Source: Alphaproteobacteria bacterium
GTDB lineage: Bacteria > Pseudomonadota > Alphaproteobacteria > ATCC43930 > CGMCC-115725
NCBI GenBank assembly: GCA_019240125.1
Contig: JAFAYW010000107.1
Location: 1 to 64,000, forward strand
Length of the DNA: 64,000 bases
Reading direction: 5' to 3'
Within the stretch, counting starts at the first letter, position 1, and each line of letters begins with the position of its first letter. The notes beneath the pieces were generated by a model, which was given only the letters and a program-made list of their open reading frames with translations, had not been told where the DNA came from and did no database searches. The translations under genes and the position numbers were made by a program. Shown one piece after another: positions 26,330 to 36,162 of this stretch.

Positions 26330-28540
26330 ATGCCGTCAATCCGGGTGTGGCCCGGTCAACCCTATCCGCTCGGCGCGACCTGGGACGGGCGTGGGGTTAA
26401 CTTTGCCCTGTTCTCGGCGCATGCCGAAAAGGTCGAGTTGTGTCTGTTCGACAGCTCCGGACAGCACGAGGAAGACCGCATCGAAATGCCGGAGTATACC
26501 GACGAGGTCTGGCACTGCTACCTGCCGGAGGCGCGGCCCGGGCTGCTCTACGGCTATCGCGTGCACGGACCGTACGAACCGTCGGCCGGGCATCGCTTCA
26601 ACCCCAACAAATTGCTGCTCGATCCATACGCACGGGCGATCTCAGGGCACGTGCGCTGGAACGATGTTGTCTACGGGTTCCGCGTCGGCAGCCCACGTGA
26701 CGACCTCGCCTTCGATCGCCGCGACAGCGCGCGGTTTGTGCCCAAGGGCCGCGTGGTCGAGAACGCCTTTACCTGGAATAACGATCGCCATCCGCGTACG
26801 TCGTGGGAAGAGACGATCGTCCTCGAGATGAATGTGCGCGGCTTTTCAATGCGGCACCCGGATGTATCCGAGCGCGACCGAGGCACCTTCGGGGCACTGG
26901 CGTCGCCGGCGGTGATCGACTACCTGGTCGATCTGGGAGTCACCGCGGTCGAGCTTTTGCCAATCCACGCCGCTGTCAATGAGCGGCAGCTCGCCGACCG
27001 CGACCTTACTAACATGTGGGGTTACAATTCGATCGGATTCTTCGCGCCCGATCCGCGCTTCCTGCCGGCCGGCTCGATCAACGAATTCAAGACGGCGGTG
27101 CAGCGGCTGCACGAGGTCGGGATCGAGGTCATCCTCGATGTCGTCTACAACCATACCGGCGAGGGCAATCACCTCGGACCCACCCTGTCGTTCCGCGGCA
27201 TCGACAATCTGTCATACTACCGCCTCGAAAACGATCGGCGCCTCTATCACGACGTCACCGGAACCGGCAACACGCTGAACACCGATCATCCGCGCGTCCT
27301 GCAGATGATCATGGATTCGCTGCGCTATTGGGTGACCGATATGCATGTCGACGGCTTCCGCTTCGACCTCTGCACCGCGCTGGCACGCGAAAACGGTGAT
27401 TTTAGTCAGGGTGCCGCGTTTTTTGACGCGATCCGGCAGGATCCGGAGATGTCGCGCGTCAAGCTTATCGCCGAGCCGTGGGATGTCGGCTCCTATGGCT
27501 ATCAGGTCGGCAATTTCCCGCCCGGCTGGGCCGAGTGGAACGGCCAGTACCGTGACGGCGTACGCCGGTTCTGGAAGGGCGATCGCGGCATGGTCGCCGA
27601 GATGGCCTCGCGCCTCGCCGGGTCGTCCGACGTTTACGGCTATCGAGGTCGCCGGCCCTGGGCCAGCATCAATTTCATCACCGCGCATGACGGGTTCACG
27701 CTGCAGGACCTCGTCACCTACGAATCAAAGCACAACGAAGCCAACGGCGAGGGAAACCGCGACGGGCACGAGCCAAATCATTCGTGGAACTGCGGTGTCG
27801 AAGGGCCGACCGACGATGCCGAAATCCTGGCCCTGCGCGATCGGCAGAAGCGCAACTTTGTCGCCACCCTGCTGTTGTCCCTCGGGGTTCCGATGCTGAT
27901 GGCCGGCGACGAGTTTGGCCGCACGCAAGGAGGCAACAACAACGCGTATTGTCAGGACAATGACATCTCCTGGTTGCAGTGGACCAACATACGGCCCGAG
28001 GACGAGGCGCTGCGCCGTTTCGTGCAATACCTGGTCCACTTCCGGCGACGTCATCGGGTGTTTTCGCGGCCGCGGTTTTTCCGCGGCGAGGTAGTGTCAG
28101 AGGCTGGCCTGAAGGACATCACGTGGGTCACTCCAGCCGGAGAGGAGGCGACCTCGTATGATTGGGGCAATCCCTTCGGTCTATCGCTTGGTTATGTCCT
28201 CGGCGGCGCTGCTGGCGAGTTCTACACACGCGGCGGTCAGCGCGACATCGACGAGAGCTTTTTCGTCATGATGAACGCCTATTACGGCGATCTCGACTTC
28301 CGTATTCCGCGGCTGGCGACCCCGCTTCTCTGGGAGGCGCTGGTCGATACCGCCGAACCCACCGGGCTCGCTTCCGACAAGCGGTTGTGGCAGCCGGGCG
28401 ATGTCTATCGCCTGCGTCCGTACGCTTTCGCGCTGTTCATCAACCGGGCCCCCGGCAGCCGCGCAAAGCCGGCGCCGGTCGAACAAGCCACGGCACCGAC
28501 ATCGCATGAACAAGGGAGCCGCGATGCATCGGCGTCATGA
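26330..28540 (+). CDS. glgX: glycogen debranching enzyme
   Basis: This 736-residue GH13_11 protein opens [20 protein letters not shown] with a CBM48 module. It continues with [16 protein letters not shown]346 (FRFDLCTAL), E382 (LIAEPWDVG) and D454 (ITAHDGFTL), and has the [18 protein letters not shown] segment of GlgX/isoamylase enzymes. It removes short alpha-1,6 branches, making linear maltooligosaccharides for MalQ and TreY. The C-terminal 25 residues are low complexity, and their coding sequence overlaps the treZ start by 17 bases. It has the usual length, with no sign of damage. Confidence 0.94.
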   Translation: MPSIRVWPGQPYPLGATWDGRGVNFALFSAHAEKVELCLFDSSGQHEEDRIEMPEYTDEVWHCYLPEARPGLLYGYRVHGPYEPSAGHRFNPNKLLLDPYARAISGHVRWNDVVYGFRVGSPRDDLAFDRRDSARFVPKGRVVENAFTWNNDRHPRTSWEETIVLEMNVRGFSMRHPDVSERDRGTFGALASPAVIDYLVDLGVTAVELLPIHAAVNERQLADRDLTNMWGYNSIGFFAPDPRFLPAGSINEFKTAVQRLHEVGIEVILDVVYNHTGEGNHLGPTLSFRGIDNLSYYRLENDRRLYHDVTGTGNTLNTDHPRVLQMIMDSLRYWVTDMHVDGFRFDLCTALARENGDFSQGAAFFDAIRQDPEMSRVKLIAEPWDVGSYGYQVGNFPPGWAEWNGQYRDGVRRFWKGDRGMVAEMASRLAGSSDVYGYRGRRPWASINFITAHDGFTLQDLVTYESKHNEANGEGNRDGHEPNHSWNCGVEGPTDDAEILALRDRQKRNFVATLLLSLGVPMLMAGDEFGRTQGGNNNAYCQDNDISWLQWTNIRPEDEALRRFVQYLVHFRRRHRVFSRPRFFRGEVVSEAGLKDITWVTPAGEEATSYDWGNPFGLSLGYVLGGAAGEFYTRGGQRDIDESFFVMMNAYYGDLDFRIPRLATPLLWEALVDTAEPTGLASDKRLWQPGDVYRLRPYAFALFINRAPGSRAKPAPVEQATAPTSHEQGSRDASAS

Positions 28541-30347
28541 GCTGCCCGGTGGTGCCGAACTTGTTGCCGGCGGGGTCCGCTTCCGGCTATGGGCGCCTCG
28601 GGCCGGCGCGGTGTCGCTCGCGCTCGACGGTGACAACGAAGCCGATTTGCCGATGCGCCCACAACCCGGCGGCTGGTTCGAGCTAACGACCGATCGCGCC
28701 AGGCCGGGGGCGCGCTATAAGTACCGGGTTGGTAGCGAGAGCTATCCCGATCCCGCGTCGCGATTTCAGCCCGCCGGCGTACACGGCGCGAGCGAGGTGA
28801 TCGATCCGCATGCACATGAATGGCGGGATGACGCCTGGCGCGGACGGCCCTGGGAAGAATTCATCATCTACGAACTGCACCTGGGCACGTTCAGCGACAG
28901 CGGTGACTACAGGGGGGCAATCGCGCATCTCGACGAGCTGGTGACGCTGGGTGTCACGGCGGTCGAGCTTATGCCAATCGCGGCCTTCGCCGGGCAACGC
29001 AACTGGGGTTATGACGGCGTCCAGCTTTTTGCGCCCGCCGCCTGCTATGGCACACCTGACGATCTCAAGCGCCTGGTCGAGGCCTGTCACGCGCGCGGGC
29101 TCGCGATCATCCTCGATGTCGTCTACAACCATTTCGGGCCGGAGGGTAATTACCTGCCGGCCCTCGCGCCGGATTTCTTCACTGATCGCCACGAGACCCC
29201 ATGGGGCGCCGCGGTAAATTACGACGGCGAGGCGAGCCGCCCGGTGCGCGATTTTATGATCCACAACGCGCTGTATTGGCTGCGGGAATACCATTTCGAC
29301 GGATTGCGGCTCGATGCCGTGCACGCGATCGTCGACGATTCCCGACCCGACATCGTGACGGAGCTGGCCGAAACAGTGCGCCGGCAGATGACGGACCAGC
29401 CGGTTCATCTGATCCTCGAAAACGACAAGAACGAGGCGCGCCGGCTGGCACGCCGCGACGGCGCGGCGATCCACGCCACCGCGCAGTGGGATGACGACGT
29501 CCACCACGCCTTTCACGTGCTGCTGACGGGAGAAGCGCCCGGATACTACGAGGATTATGCCGACAGGCCGATCGCGCATCTCGGCCGTATCCTCGCAACC
29601 GGCCTCGCCTATCAGGGCGAGCCCTCGCCGTTCCGCGACGGCGAGCGCCGCGGCGAACCCTCGGGCGACCTGCCGGCCACCGCCTTTATCTCGTTTCTGC
29701 AAAACCACGATCAGATAGGCAACTTGCCGTTCGGTACCCGCATCTCCGAGAAGGCGCCGGAGAATCTGCTGCATGCCGCGGCGGCGATCTATCTGCTGGC
29801 GCCGCAAATCCCGATGCTGTTCATGGGCGAGGAATGGGCAACGACCAGCCCGTTCCTGTTCTTTTGCGATTTCGCGCCGCCGCTCGATGACGCCGTTCGT
29901 CAAGGACGCCGCCGCGAGTTCGCGCATTTCCCCGAGTTCAGCGACCCGGCGGCGCAGCAGCGTATCCCGGACCCGACCGCTGAGAGCACCTTTGCGGCAT
30001 CACGCCTTGATCGCGGCGAGCAACAGCGGGAACCGCACGCGACTTGGTTGCGGCGCTATCGGTCGCTGCTCGAGCTGCGCCGCAAGGAAATCGTGCCCCG
30101 CCTCGCCGGCATGCAGCCGGGCGGCCAGTACGAGGTGATTGGCGACAAGGCCGTGCGGGTGCAGTGGCGGCTCGGCGACGGCACCACAATGCTGCTCGTC
30201 GCTAATTTCGCCGACGAGCCGGCACCGCTCGCGGCACGGCCTTCCGTAAACCCGCTCTACAGCACAGCGGAAACGCCGCCCGCCGACACGCTGACGGGCG
30301 GCTGCGCGGCGATCTACCTTATCCCGGTGGCAACGCGAGTGCCATGA
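28524..30347 (+). CDS. treZ: malto-oligosyltrehalose trehalohydrolase
   Basis: This 607-residue protein starts at the ATG at 28524, which has AAGGGA 7 bases upstream. An ATG at 28506 is also in frame. It opens GAELVAGGVRFRLWAPRAG (CBM48), then EFIIYELHLGTFSDSGDY and ELMPIAAFAGQRNWGYDGV. Catalytic residues are D264 (LRLDAVHAI), E299 (LILENDKNEARR) and D396 (QNHDQIGN). It cleaves trehalose from maltooligosyl-trehalose made by TreY. It ends with a 4-base ATGA overlap to malQ. treY is two genes downstream, so malQ is inserted between the partners. Confidence 0.93.
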   Translation: MHRRHELPGGAELVAGGVRFRLWAPRAGAVSLALDGDNEADLPMRPQPGGWFELTTDRARPGARYKYRVGSESYPDPASRFQPAGVHGASEVIDPHAHEWRDDAWRGRPWEEFIIYELHLGTFSDSGDYRGAIAHLDELVTLGVTAVELMPIAAFAGQRNWGYDGVQLFAPAACYGTPDDLKRLVEACHARGLAIILDVVYNHFGPEGNYLPALAPDFFTDRHETPWGAAVNYDGEASRPVRDFMIHNALYWLREYHFDGLRLDAVHAIVDDSRPDIVTELAETVRRQMTDQPVHLILENDKNEARRLARRDGAAIHATAQWDDDVHHAFHVLLTGEAPGYYEDYADRPIAHLGRILATGLAYQGEPSPFRDGERRGEPSGDLPATAFISFLQNHDQIGNLPFGTRISEKAPENLLHAAAAIYLLAPQIPMLFMGEEWATTSPFLFFCDFAPPLDDAVRQGRRREFAHFPEFSDPAAQQRIPDPTAESTFAASRLDRGEQQREPHATWLRRYRSLLELRRKEIVPRLAGMQPGGQYEVIGDKAVRVQWRLGDGTTMLLVANFADEPAPLAARPSVNPLYSTAETPPADTLTGGCAAIYLIPVATRVP

Positions 30348-32467
30348 GTCGTCTCGACGATCTGCGCCATATCGCGGGTTTGGTCGGGATCGGCGCGCAC
30401 CATCAAGACGCGCTTGGCGTCTGGCATGACGTAAGCGAGGACACGCTCGCGGCATTGATTGGCGCCTTCAGCCTGCCAACCGATCCGCAGCAGGCCGCCG
30501 AAGCGCTCGCCGCCGAGCGCGATGCGGCACCATTCGGCCTCGGCACGGCGGAAGTGGTAACGCAGGACACACGATACCTGCGGCTGCGCACCAGCGGAAA
30601 CGGGGCGATCGACTGGTGCTGCCAGCTCGAAGAGGGCGGGGAACTCAGAGGCGCCTGCCACGATGGTGAAGTGCAGCTTCCCGAATTGCCGCTTGGCTAT
30701 CATCGGCTTACGCTTGACGGCGGTGGCGACATCGCCGGGATCACGCTGATTGTTGCGCCGAACAGCGCCTATTTGCCGCCAGCCCTGCAGTACGGTGCCC
30801 GCAGCTGGGGCGTGACCACCCAGCTATACGGTTTGCGCAGCGCGACCGATTGGGGCATCGGAGACTTCAGCGATCTTGCTGCGCTCTGCCAGGGGGTGGG
30901 GCCGCTTGGGGCGGCGAGCGTCGGGCTCAACCCGCTGCATGCGCTGTTCGCCGCCGAGCCGCGCCATTTCAGCCCGTATTCGCCTTCCAGCCGCGCCTGG
31001 CTCGATTTTCTCTATATCGATGTGACGCGGGTGCCCGGTTTTGCCGAACATTCCGAGATACAGGCCTTGGCGCCGGCCGCGAGCATCGCCACCGCGCGTG
31101 ACGCTGAATTCGTCGATTACGGTGCGGTGGCGGCCGTCAAACGACCGGTTCTCGAAGCCCTCTACCAGCGCTTCCGCGAGCGCGATCTGGCTACAAGCTC
31201 CCCGGAGGCCGTCGAGTTTCTCGCATTCAAGCAGGAATGGGGCGCGCCTCTGGCAGCATTTGCGCTGTTCGAGGCCCTGCATGAGCATTTCACGGCGTCC
31301 GGCGCCGAGTTCTCATGGCATGCCTGGCCGGCGGAGATGCGCGACTCGAGGTCTGTCGCAGTTGCTGCATTCGCCGCCGCGCATGCCGACCGGGTCGAGT
31401 TCTTCCAGTTTCTCCAGTGGCAAGCCGACCGCCAGCTGGGTGAGGCGGCACGCGCCGGACGCGAGGCCGGGTTGGCGATCGGCCTCTACCGCGATCTCGC
31501 GGTGGGCGCGAACCCGCATGGCGCATCGGCCTGGGTCGATCCTGAACTGGTCGTGCCCGGTGCCTCGATCGGAGCGCCGCCCGACCCGCTGAGCCGCGGC
31601 GGACAGAATTGGGGTTTGGCGCCGCAGAATCCGCTGGCCATGCGGCGGCGCGGATTTGCGCCGTTTGTTACGTCGCTGCGCGCAAACATGCGTCACGCAG
31701 GGGTGCTGCGGATCGACCACGTGATGAGTCTGCAGCGGCTGTACTGGGTACCCAGCGGCATGCCGGCGACCGCCGGCGCGTATGTGAACTACCCGTTCCA
31801 CGATCTGCTCAGGCTGGTGTCGCTGGAAAGCCAGAGACAGCGCTGCAGCGTCATCGGCGAGGATCTCGGCACGGTACCCGACGGGTTCCGGGAGACGATG
31901 CAGGCGGCCAACGTTCTGTGCTACCGCATCTTCGCCTTTGAGCGACGCTGGGATGGGAGCTTCCGCTCGCCCGGCGAGTATCCAGCGCTGGCCGCCGCCT
32001 CGGCGGCAACGCATGACCTGCCAACTTTAAGAGGCTTCTGGCTGGCGCAGGACATCGTCTGGCGACGAAAACTGGGCGCCTACCCGGATGATTCCGCGGC
32101 CTCCCGGGAGGAAGTAGATCGCGGTCGCGACCGCCATCTGCTGCTGGAAGCCCTCATCCGCGAAGGTCTGCTCGACCAGGACAAGTATTCGCTCTATCTG
32201 GAGCAGGGCGATCCGGTATACGGCCCCGAACTCGGCGAAGCAATTCAGGCGTTTCTCGCGCGCTCCCCGTCGCGGCTGACGCTGGTTCAGCTCGAAGATG
32301 TTGTGGGCGAGGTCGAGCAGGCCAATCTACCCGGCACCACCGACAGCCACCCGAACTGGCGCCGGCGACTTTCACGAACCTTGGAGGAGGTGCTGGGCAG
32401 CGATGCATTGGCGCGCATTGCCCAAGTCATGAACGAGTCGCGCGCACGCGCGTTGCCGGAGCCCTGA
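30344..32467 (+). CDS. malQ: 4-alpha-glucanotransferase (amylomaltase)
   Basis: This 707-residue GH77 enzyme has the long form of MalQ. The N-terminal ~150 residues are the beta-rich extension (AGLVGIGAHHQDALGVWHDV..), followed by YGLRSATDWGIGDFSDL. It has SPYSPSSRAWLDFLYID, LRIDHVMSLQRLYWVP (D458), VIGEDLGTVPDGFR (E506) and ATHDLPTLRGFW (D558). It disproportionates maltooligosaccharides, recycling the short chains freed by GlgX and TreY. The start overlaps the treZ stop by 4 bases; treY follows after 3 bases. Confidence 0.94.
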   Translation: MSRLDDLRHIAGLVGIGAHHQDALGVWHDVSEDTLAALIGAFSLPTDPQQAAEALAAERDAAPFGLGTAEVVTQDTRYLRLRTSGNGAIDWCCQLEEGGELRGACHDGEVQLPELPLGYHRLTLDGGGDIAGITLIVAPNSAYLPPALQYGARSWGVTTQLYGLRSATDWGIGDFSDLAALCQGVGPLGAASVGLNPLHALFAAEPRHFSPYSPSSRAWLDFLYIDVTRVPGFAEHSEIQALAPAASIATARDAEFVDYGAVAAVKRPVLEALYQRFRERDLATSSPEAVEFLAFKQEWGAPLAAFALFEALHEHFTASGAEFSWHAWPAEMRDSRSVAVAAFAAAHADRVEFFQFLQWQADRQLGEAARAGREAGLAIGLYRDLAVGANPHGASAWVDPELVVPGASIGAPPDPLSRGGQNWGLAPQNPLAMRRRGFAPFVTSLRANMRHAGVLRIDHVMSLQRLYWVPSGMPATAGAYVNYPFHDLLRLVSLESQRQRCSVIGEDLGTVPDGFRETMQAANVLCYRIFAFERRWDGSFRSPGEYPALAAASAATHDLPTLRGFWLAQDIVWRRKLGAYPDDSAASREEVDRGRDRHLLLEALIREGLLDQDKYSLYLEQGDPVYGPELGEAIQAFLARSPSRLTLVQLEDVVGEVEQANLPGTTDSHPNWRRRLSRTLEEVLGSDALARIAQVMNESRARALPEP

Positions 32468-32470
32468 TCG

Positions 32471-35224
32471 ATGAGCGACACCCCGGCACAAGGCGCGGAT
32501 ATCCGCGCCACCTACCGGTTGCAATTCCACAAGGAGTTCACCTTCCGCGACGCAACGGCGCTGGTGCCGTATCTCGCCAGGCTCGGGATCAGCCATATGT
32601 ACGCCTCGCCGATCATGCAGGCGCGGCCCGGTTCGACGCATGGCTACGACATCGTCAATCACGGCCGGCTCAATCCCGAAATCGGCACCGACGAGGATTT
32701 CGCGTCGCTGGTGGCGGCGCTGAAGGCGCACGGCATGGGGCTGATCCTCGATATCGTGCCCAACCATATGGGAGTCGGCGCTGCCGATAACCCGTGGTGG
32801 CTCGATGTACTGGAATGGGGCGAGGCGTCGCCCTTCGCGAGCTATTTCGATATTAACTGGGACCCGATCCGCGACGACACCAAAGGGTGCGTGCTGCTTC
32901 CGGTACTCGGCGGTCAGTACGGCACGGTTCTGGAAAAGGGTGAGGTCGAGCTGAAGTTCGATCCGGCGGAAGGCAGCTTCAGCGCCTGGTATTACAGTCA
33001 CCGCTTTCCAATCTCGCCGCATTCCTATGCCGGGATACTGAACTATGGTGGCGAGGCGGTGGCCCGTTTCGCCGGTGAGTTTGGCAGGCTGCGGCGGCTC
33101 GGGCCGGAGGCCGCGCGTGCCCGCGCGATGGAGTTGAAGCAGGAACTGGCGGAGGCAGCTGCTGATGCGAGTATCGCGGATGCCATCAACAGCGCCACGG
33201 CAGCCTTTACCGGCACCCCCGGCCGGGCCGCGACCTACCGCCGGCTGCACCGGCTTCTCGAAGCGCAGTCCTACCGGCTTGCCGACTGGCACGTGGCGGC
33301 AGAGGAAATCAATTACCGCCGGTTCTTCAACATCAATGACCTCGCCGGATTGCGCATCGAGCTGCCGGAATTGTTCGAGGTGGCACATCGCGTGATCTTT
33401 GCGATGGTCGAACGCGGCGACGTGCAGGGGCTGCGCATCGACCATATCGATGGCCTGTTCGATCCGGCCGTTTACTGCGCCACGCTGCGGCAGCGCGCCG
33501 GCGAGGCGACTTACATCACGGTCGAGAAGATCCTCGCGCATTACGAGCATCTGCCGGAATGGCCGATCGCCGGCAGCACCGGCTACGACTTCGTCAACCA
33601 GGCATTGGCGTTGTTTGTCGATCCCGCCGCCGAAACCGCGATGACCCGCCTCTATCGCCGGCTGACCGGCCGCGCCGAGAGCTATGACGACGTGCTCTAC
33701 GCATCAAAGCGGCGAATTATGCACGTGAATCTGGCGAGCGAGATGAACGTGCTGGCGCGCCGCTTTCACCGCCTGTCGATGGCGGATTGGCGCTACCGCG
33801 ACTTCACCTTCAATGGCATGCTCGGCGCGCTGCAAGAGGTGATCGCCGGCTTCCCGGTCTACCGCACCTATGTGTCGGAGCGCGGTGCCAGCGCCGATGA
33901 CCGGCGCTACATCGAGTGGGCGATTGCCCAGGCCAGGAAGCATTGGCTGGCGGGCGACACCAGTATCTTCGACTTCATCCACGGCGTGCTGCTGGCCGAC
34001 CTGCCAGGACACCCGCATCCCGCCGACGTTCTGCGCGTCGCGATGCAGTTTCAACAGGTCACCGGCCCGGTCATGGCGAAGTCCTTCGAGGATACCGCCT
34101 TCTACCGGTACTTCCGGCTGCTGGCGCTGAATGAGGTCGGTGGCGATCCGCGCCGCTTTGGCATGTCACCGGCTGCGTTTCATCGCATCACGGCGGAGCG
34201 GGCGCGGCAGTGGCCGCACGCCATGCTGACGACCTCGACGCACGATACCAAACGCGGCGAAGACGCCCGCTTGCGCATTGCGATGCTGTCGGAGATGCCT
34301 CAGGAATGGGGCCGCCATGTCACCCATTGGTTGCGACTCAATCGACGGCTGCGCAGCGAAGCCGACGGCGAGGAAGCGCCCGATCGCAACGTCGAATACA
34401 TGTTCTATCAGCTGCTGGTCGGAGTCTGGCCGGTCGGCCTCGATCCCACCGATGCCGACGCGCTTGCGGCCCTGGCCGAGCGCGTCGAGGCGGCGATGAT
34501 CAAATCGGTGCGCGAGGGCAAGGAGAAATCCGGCTGGACCTGGCCGAACGAGTCCTTCGAAGCCGCCCTGCAGCGCTTTGTCCGCGGCGCGCTGGATGCG
34601 AGCCGCACCAACCCGTTCCTCACCGACTTCGCCGCCTTTATTACGGGGCTCGAACGCCCGGCGGCGATTTCCTCGCTGGCGCAGACCGTTCTCAAGCTCA
34701 CGGTGCCGGGTGTCTGTGATATCTACCAGGGTGGCGAGTTGTGGGATTTCAGCCTGGTCGACCCCGACAATCGGCGACCGGTCGACTGGCAGATGCGCAA
34801 CACGCTGCTGGAGCAAATCGGCAAGGTCACTCCGACCGACCTGTCAGCCGCGTGGCAGGACGGGCGCGAGAAGCTGTTCGTCACCGCCCGCCTGCTCGAT
34901 CTCCGCCGCTCCCACGCCGAGCTGTTCGCCTCCGCCGATTATGAGCCGCTGGCTGTTGGCGACGGGCGCAATGGCGATCGGCTCTGCGCCTACGCTCGGC
35001 GGCTGAACGGCACGGCGGTCGCGGTTGTCGTGCCGCGCCTGACCTATGGTCTGCTCGGCAAAAGCGCCACGGCCGATTTTGGCGAGACAGAGTTGGCGCT
35101 TCCCGGCGAGGCAAACTGGCGCAACATCTTTACCGGCGCCACATTGTCAGGCGCTACCGCTCGGGCGACGGAGTTATTCCGCGAATTTCCGGTCGCGGTG
35201 CTGCTGGGGGAAGGGCTAGGCTGA
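32471..35224 (+). CDS. treY: malto-oligosyltrehalose synthase
   Basis: This 917-residue GH13_26 enzyme turns the reducing-end alpha-1,4 bond of maltooligosaccharides into an alpha,alpha-1,1 bond. It starts ADIRATYRLQFHKEFTFRDA and has SHMYASPIMQARPGSTHGYDI, DIVPNHMGV, D324 (LRIDHIDGLFDP), E352 (VEKILAHYE) and D592 (STHDTKRGEDARLR). It shows VPGVCDIYQGGELWDFSLVDPDNRRPVDW near the end, diagnostic for TreY. It is the last gene of the operon. The next gene starts 25 bases on and belongs to another pathway. Confidence 0.95.
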   Translation: MSDTPAQGADIRATYRLQFHKEFTFRDATALVPYLARLGISHMYASPIMQARPGSTHGYDIVNHGRLNPEIGTDEDFASLVAALKAHGMGLILDIVPNHMGVGAADNPWWLDVLEWGEASPFASYFDINWDPIRDDTKGCVLLPVLGGQYGTVLEKGEVELKFDPAEGSFSAWYYSHRFPISPHSYAGILNYGGEAVARFAGEFGRLRRLGPEAARARAMELKQELAEAAADASIADAINSATAAFTGTPGRAATYRRLHRLLEAQSYRLADWHVAAEEINYRRFFNINDLAGLRIELPELFEVAHRVIFAMVERGDVQGLRIDHIDGLFDPAVYCATLRQRAGEATYITVEKILAHYEHLPEWPIAGSTGYDFVNQALALFVDPAAETAMTRLYRRLTGRAESYDDVLYASKRRIMHVNLASEMNVLARRFHRLSMADWRYRDFTFNGMLGALQEVIAGFPVYRTYVSERGASADDRRYIEWAIAQARKHWLAGDTSIFDFIHGVLLADLPGHPHPADVLRVAMQFQQVTGPVMAKSFEDTAFYRYFRLLALNEVGGDPRRFGMSPAAFHRITAERARQWPHAMLTTSTHDTKRGEDARLRIAMLSEMPQEWGRHVTHWLRLNRRLRSEADGEEAPDRNVEYMFYQLLVGVWPVGLDPTDADALAALAERVEAAMIKSVREGKEKSGWTWPNESFEAALQRFVRGALDASRTNPFLTDFAAFITGLERPAAISSLAQTVLKLTVPGVCDIYQGGELWDFSLVDPDNRRPVDWQMRNTLLEQIGKVTPTDLSAAWQDGREKLFVTARLLDLRRSHAELFASADYEPLAVGDGRNGDRLCAYARRLNGTAVAVVVPRLTYGLLGKSATADFGETELALPGEANWRNIFTGATLSGATARATELFREFPVAVLLGEGLG

Positions 35225-35249
35225 TTTCCTGAACCATCAGGAGACTGCT

Positions 35250-36113
35250 ATGCGACCGCAAGCCGCTGCCTTGAAAGAGCTGCTCGATCGTCCCGAATTG
35301 CAGATCATGCCGGGGTGCGGCGATGGGCTCGGGGCGCGGCTGATCGCCGAGGCCGGGTTTCACACCGCGTTTGTCTCCGGCTCCAGCGTCTCGGCGATGC
35401 GTCTGGCGATGCCCGACATGGACCTCGTTGGCTTCGCCGAGATGGCGGATGCGGTCGAGGCGTGCATCGACGCCGCCCCTGATCTGCTGTGGCTGGCCGA
35501 TGGCGATACCGGTCACGGCAACGCGCTGTCGGTGCAGAAAGTGGTACGCGCCTATGCGCGGCGGGGCGCCGCGGCCGTGCTGATCGAGGACAAGATCTGG
35601 CCGCGCCCGCTCGGCAGGGGCGGCGCCAAGCTGGTGGTTGATCGCGAGGCCGCTATCCTGCGCTGCCGCGCCGCCGCCGAGGCGTGCCGTGAAGAGGGTA
35701 TCCTGCTATTGGCGCGCACCGACGCACGCACCTCGCGCGGTTTTGACGAGGCGCTGGCGCGGGTGCAGGCTTTTGTCGCCGAGGGCGCCGACATCCTGTT
35801 TCTTGACTCGCCGCAATCCGAGGCGGAGATGCGTGCCGGCATCGAGGCCTGCGCCGGCAAGCCGGCACTGGCCGTTACCTCGCCGGCCGGCAAGCATTTC
35901 ATGCCGGGCGACGCCGAACTGCAGCGCATCGGCATCAAAATCGTGGTCTACCCGCAGGATTTGCTGGCCGCCACCGTGCACGCGATGCGCGGCGCCCTCT
36001 CTGGCCTGAGGAGCGGCGCCAAGCCACCCATGGCGAGCCCTGCCGAACTGGCAACCGCGATGCGCTCCGCCGAATATCTGGAACGCGACTCCCGCTGGCC
36101 CGATCCGGCTTAA
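35250..36113 (+). CDS. isocitrate lyase/PEP mutase family protein
   Basis: This 287-residue TIM-barrel protein has the family core GFHTAFVSGSSVSAMRLAMPD, LLWLADGDTGHGNALSVQKVV (D-x-D metal motif) and AAVLIEDKIWPRPLGR. It ends LARTDARTSRGFDEALARVQ..GADILFLDSP. The K-K-C-G-H loop of true isocitrate lyases is absent, so oxaloacetate decarboxylase, methylisocitrate lyase-like or carboxyphosphonoenolpyruvate-type activity is more likely. It starts 25 bases after treY. A small hairpin CCTGA/TCAGG (35228-35241) overlaps its AGGAG ribosome binding site. Functional link to the glucan genes is doubtful. Confidence 0.85.
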   Translation: MRPQAAALKELLDRPELQIMPGCGDGLGARLIAEAGFHTAFVSGSSVSAMRLAMPDMDLVGFAEMADAVEACIDAAPDLLWLADGDTGHGNALSVQKVVRAYARRGAAAVLIEDKIWPRPLGRGGAKLVVDREAAILRCRAAAEACREEGILLLARTDARTSRGFDEALARVQAFVAEGADILFLDSPQSEAEMRAGIEACAGKPALAVTSPAGKHFMPGDAELQRIGIKIVVYPQDLLAATVHAMRGALSGLRSGAKPPMASPAELATAMRSAEYLERDSRWPDPA

Positions 36114-36127
36114 GCGCGTTCGCGCGC
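36114..36127. terminator. short GC hairpin with TTCG loop between convergent genes
   Basis: GCGCG (36114-36118), TTCG loop, CGCGC (36123-36127), immediately after the stop of the isocitrate-lyase family gene and before the convergent ABC permease. There is no T tract on either strand, so a terminator role is only possible. Confidence 0.25.
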
Positions 36128-36162
36128 CGCTTGCCCGAAAATGCAGTAGAGTCGTGCGGCGG

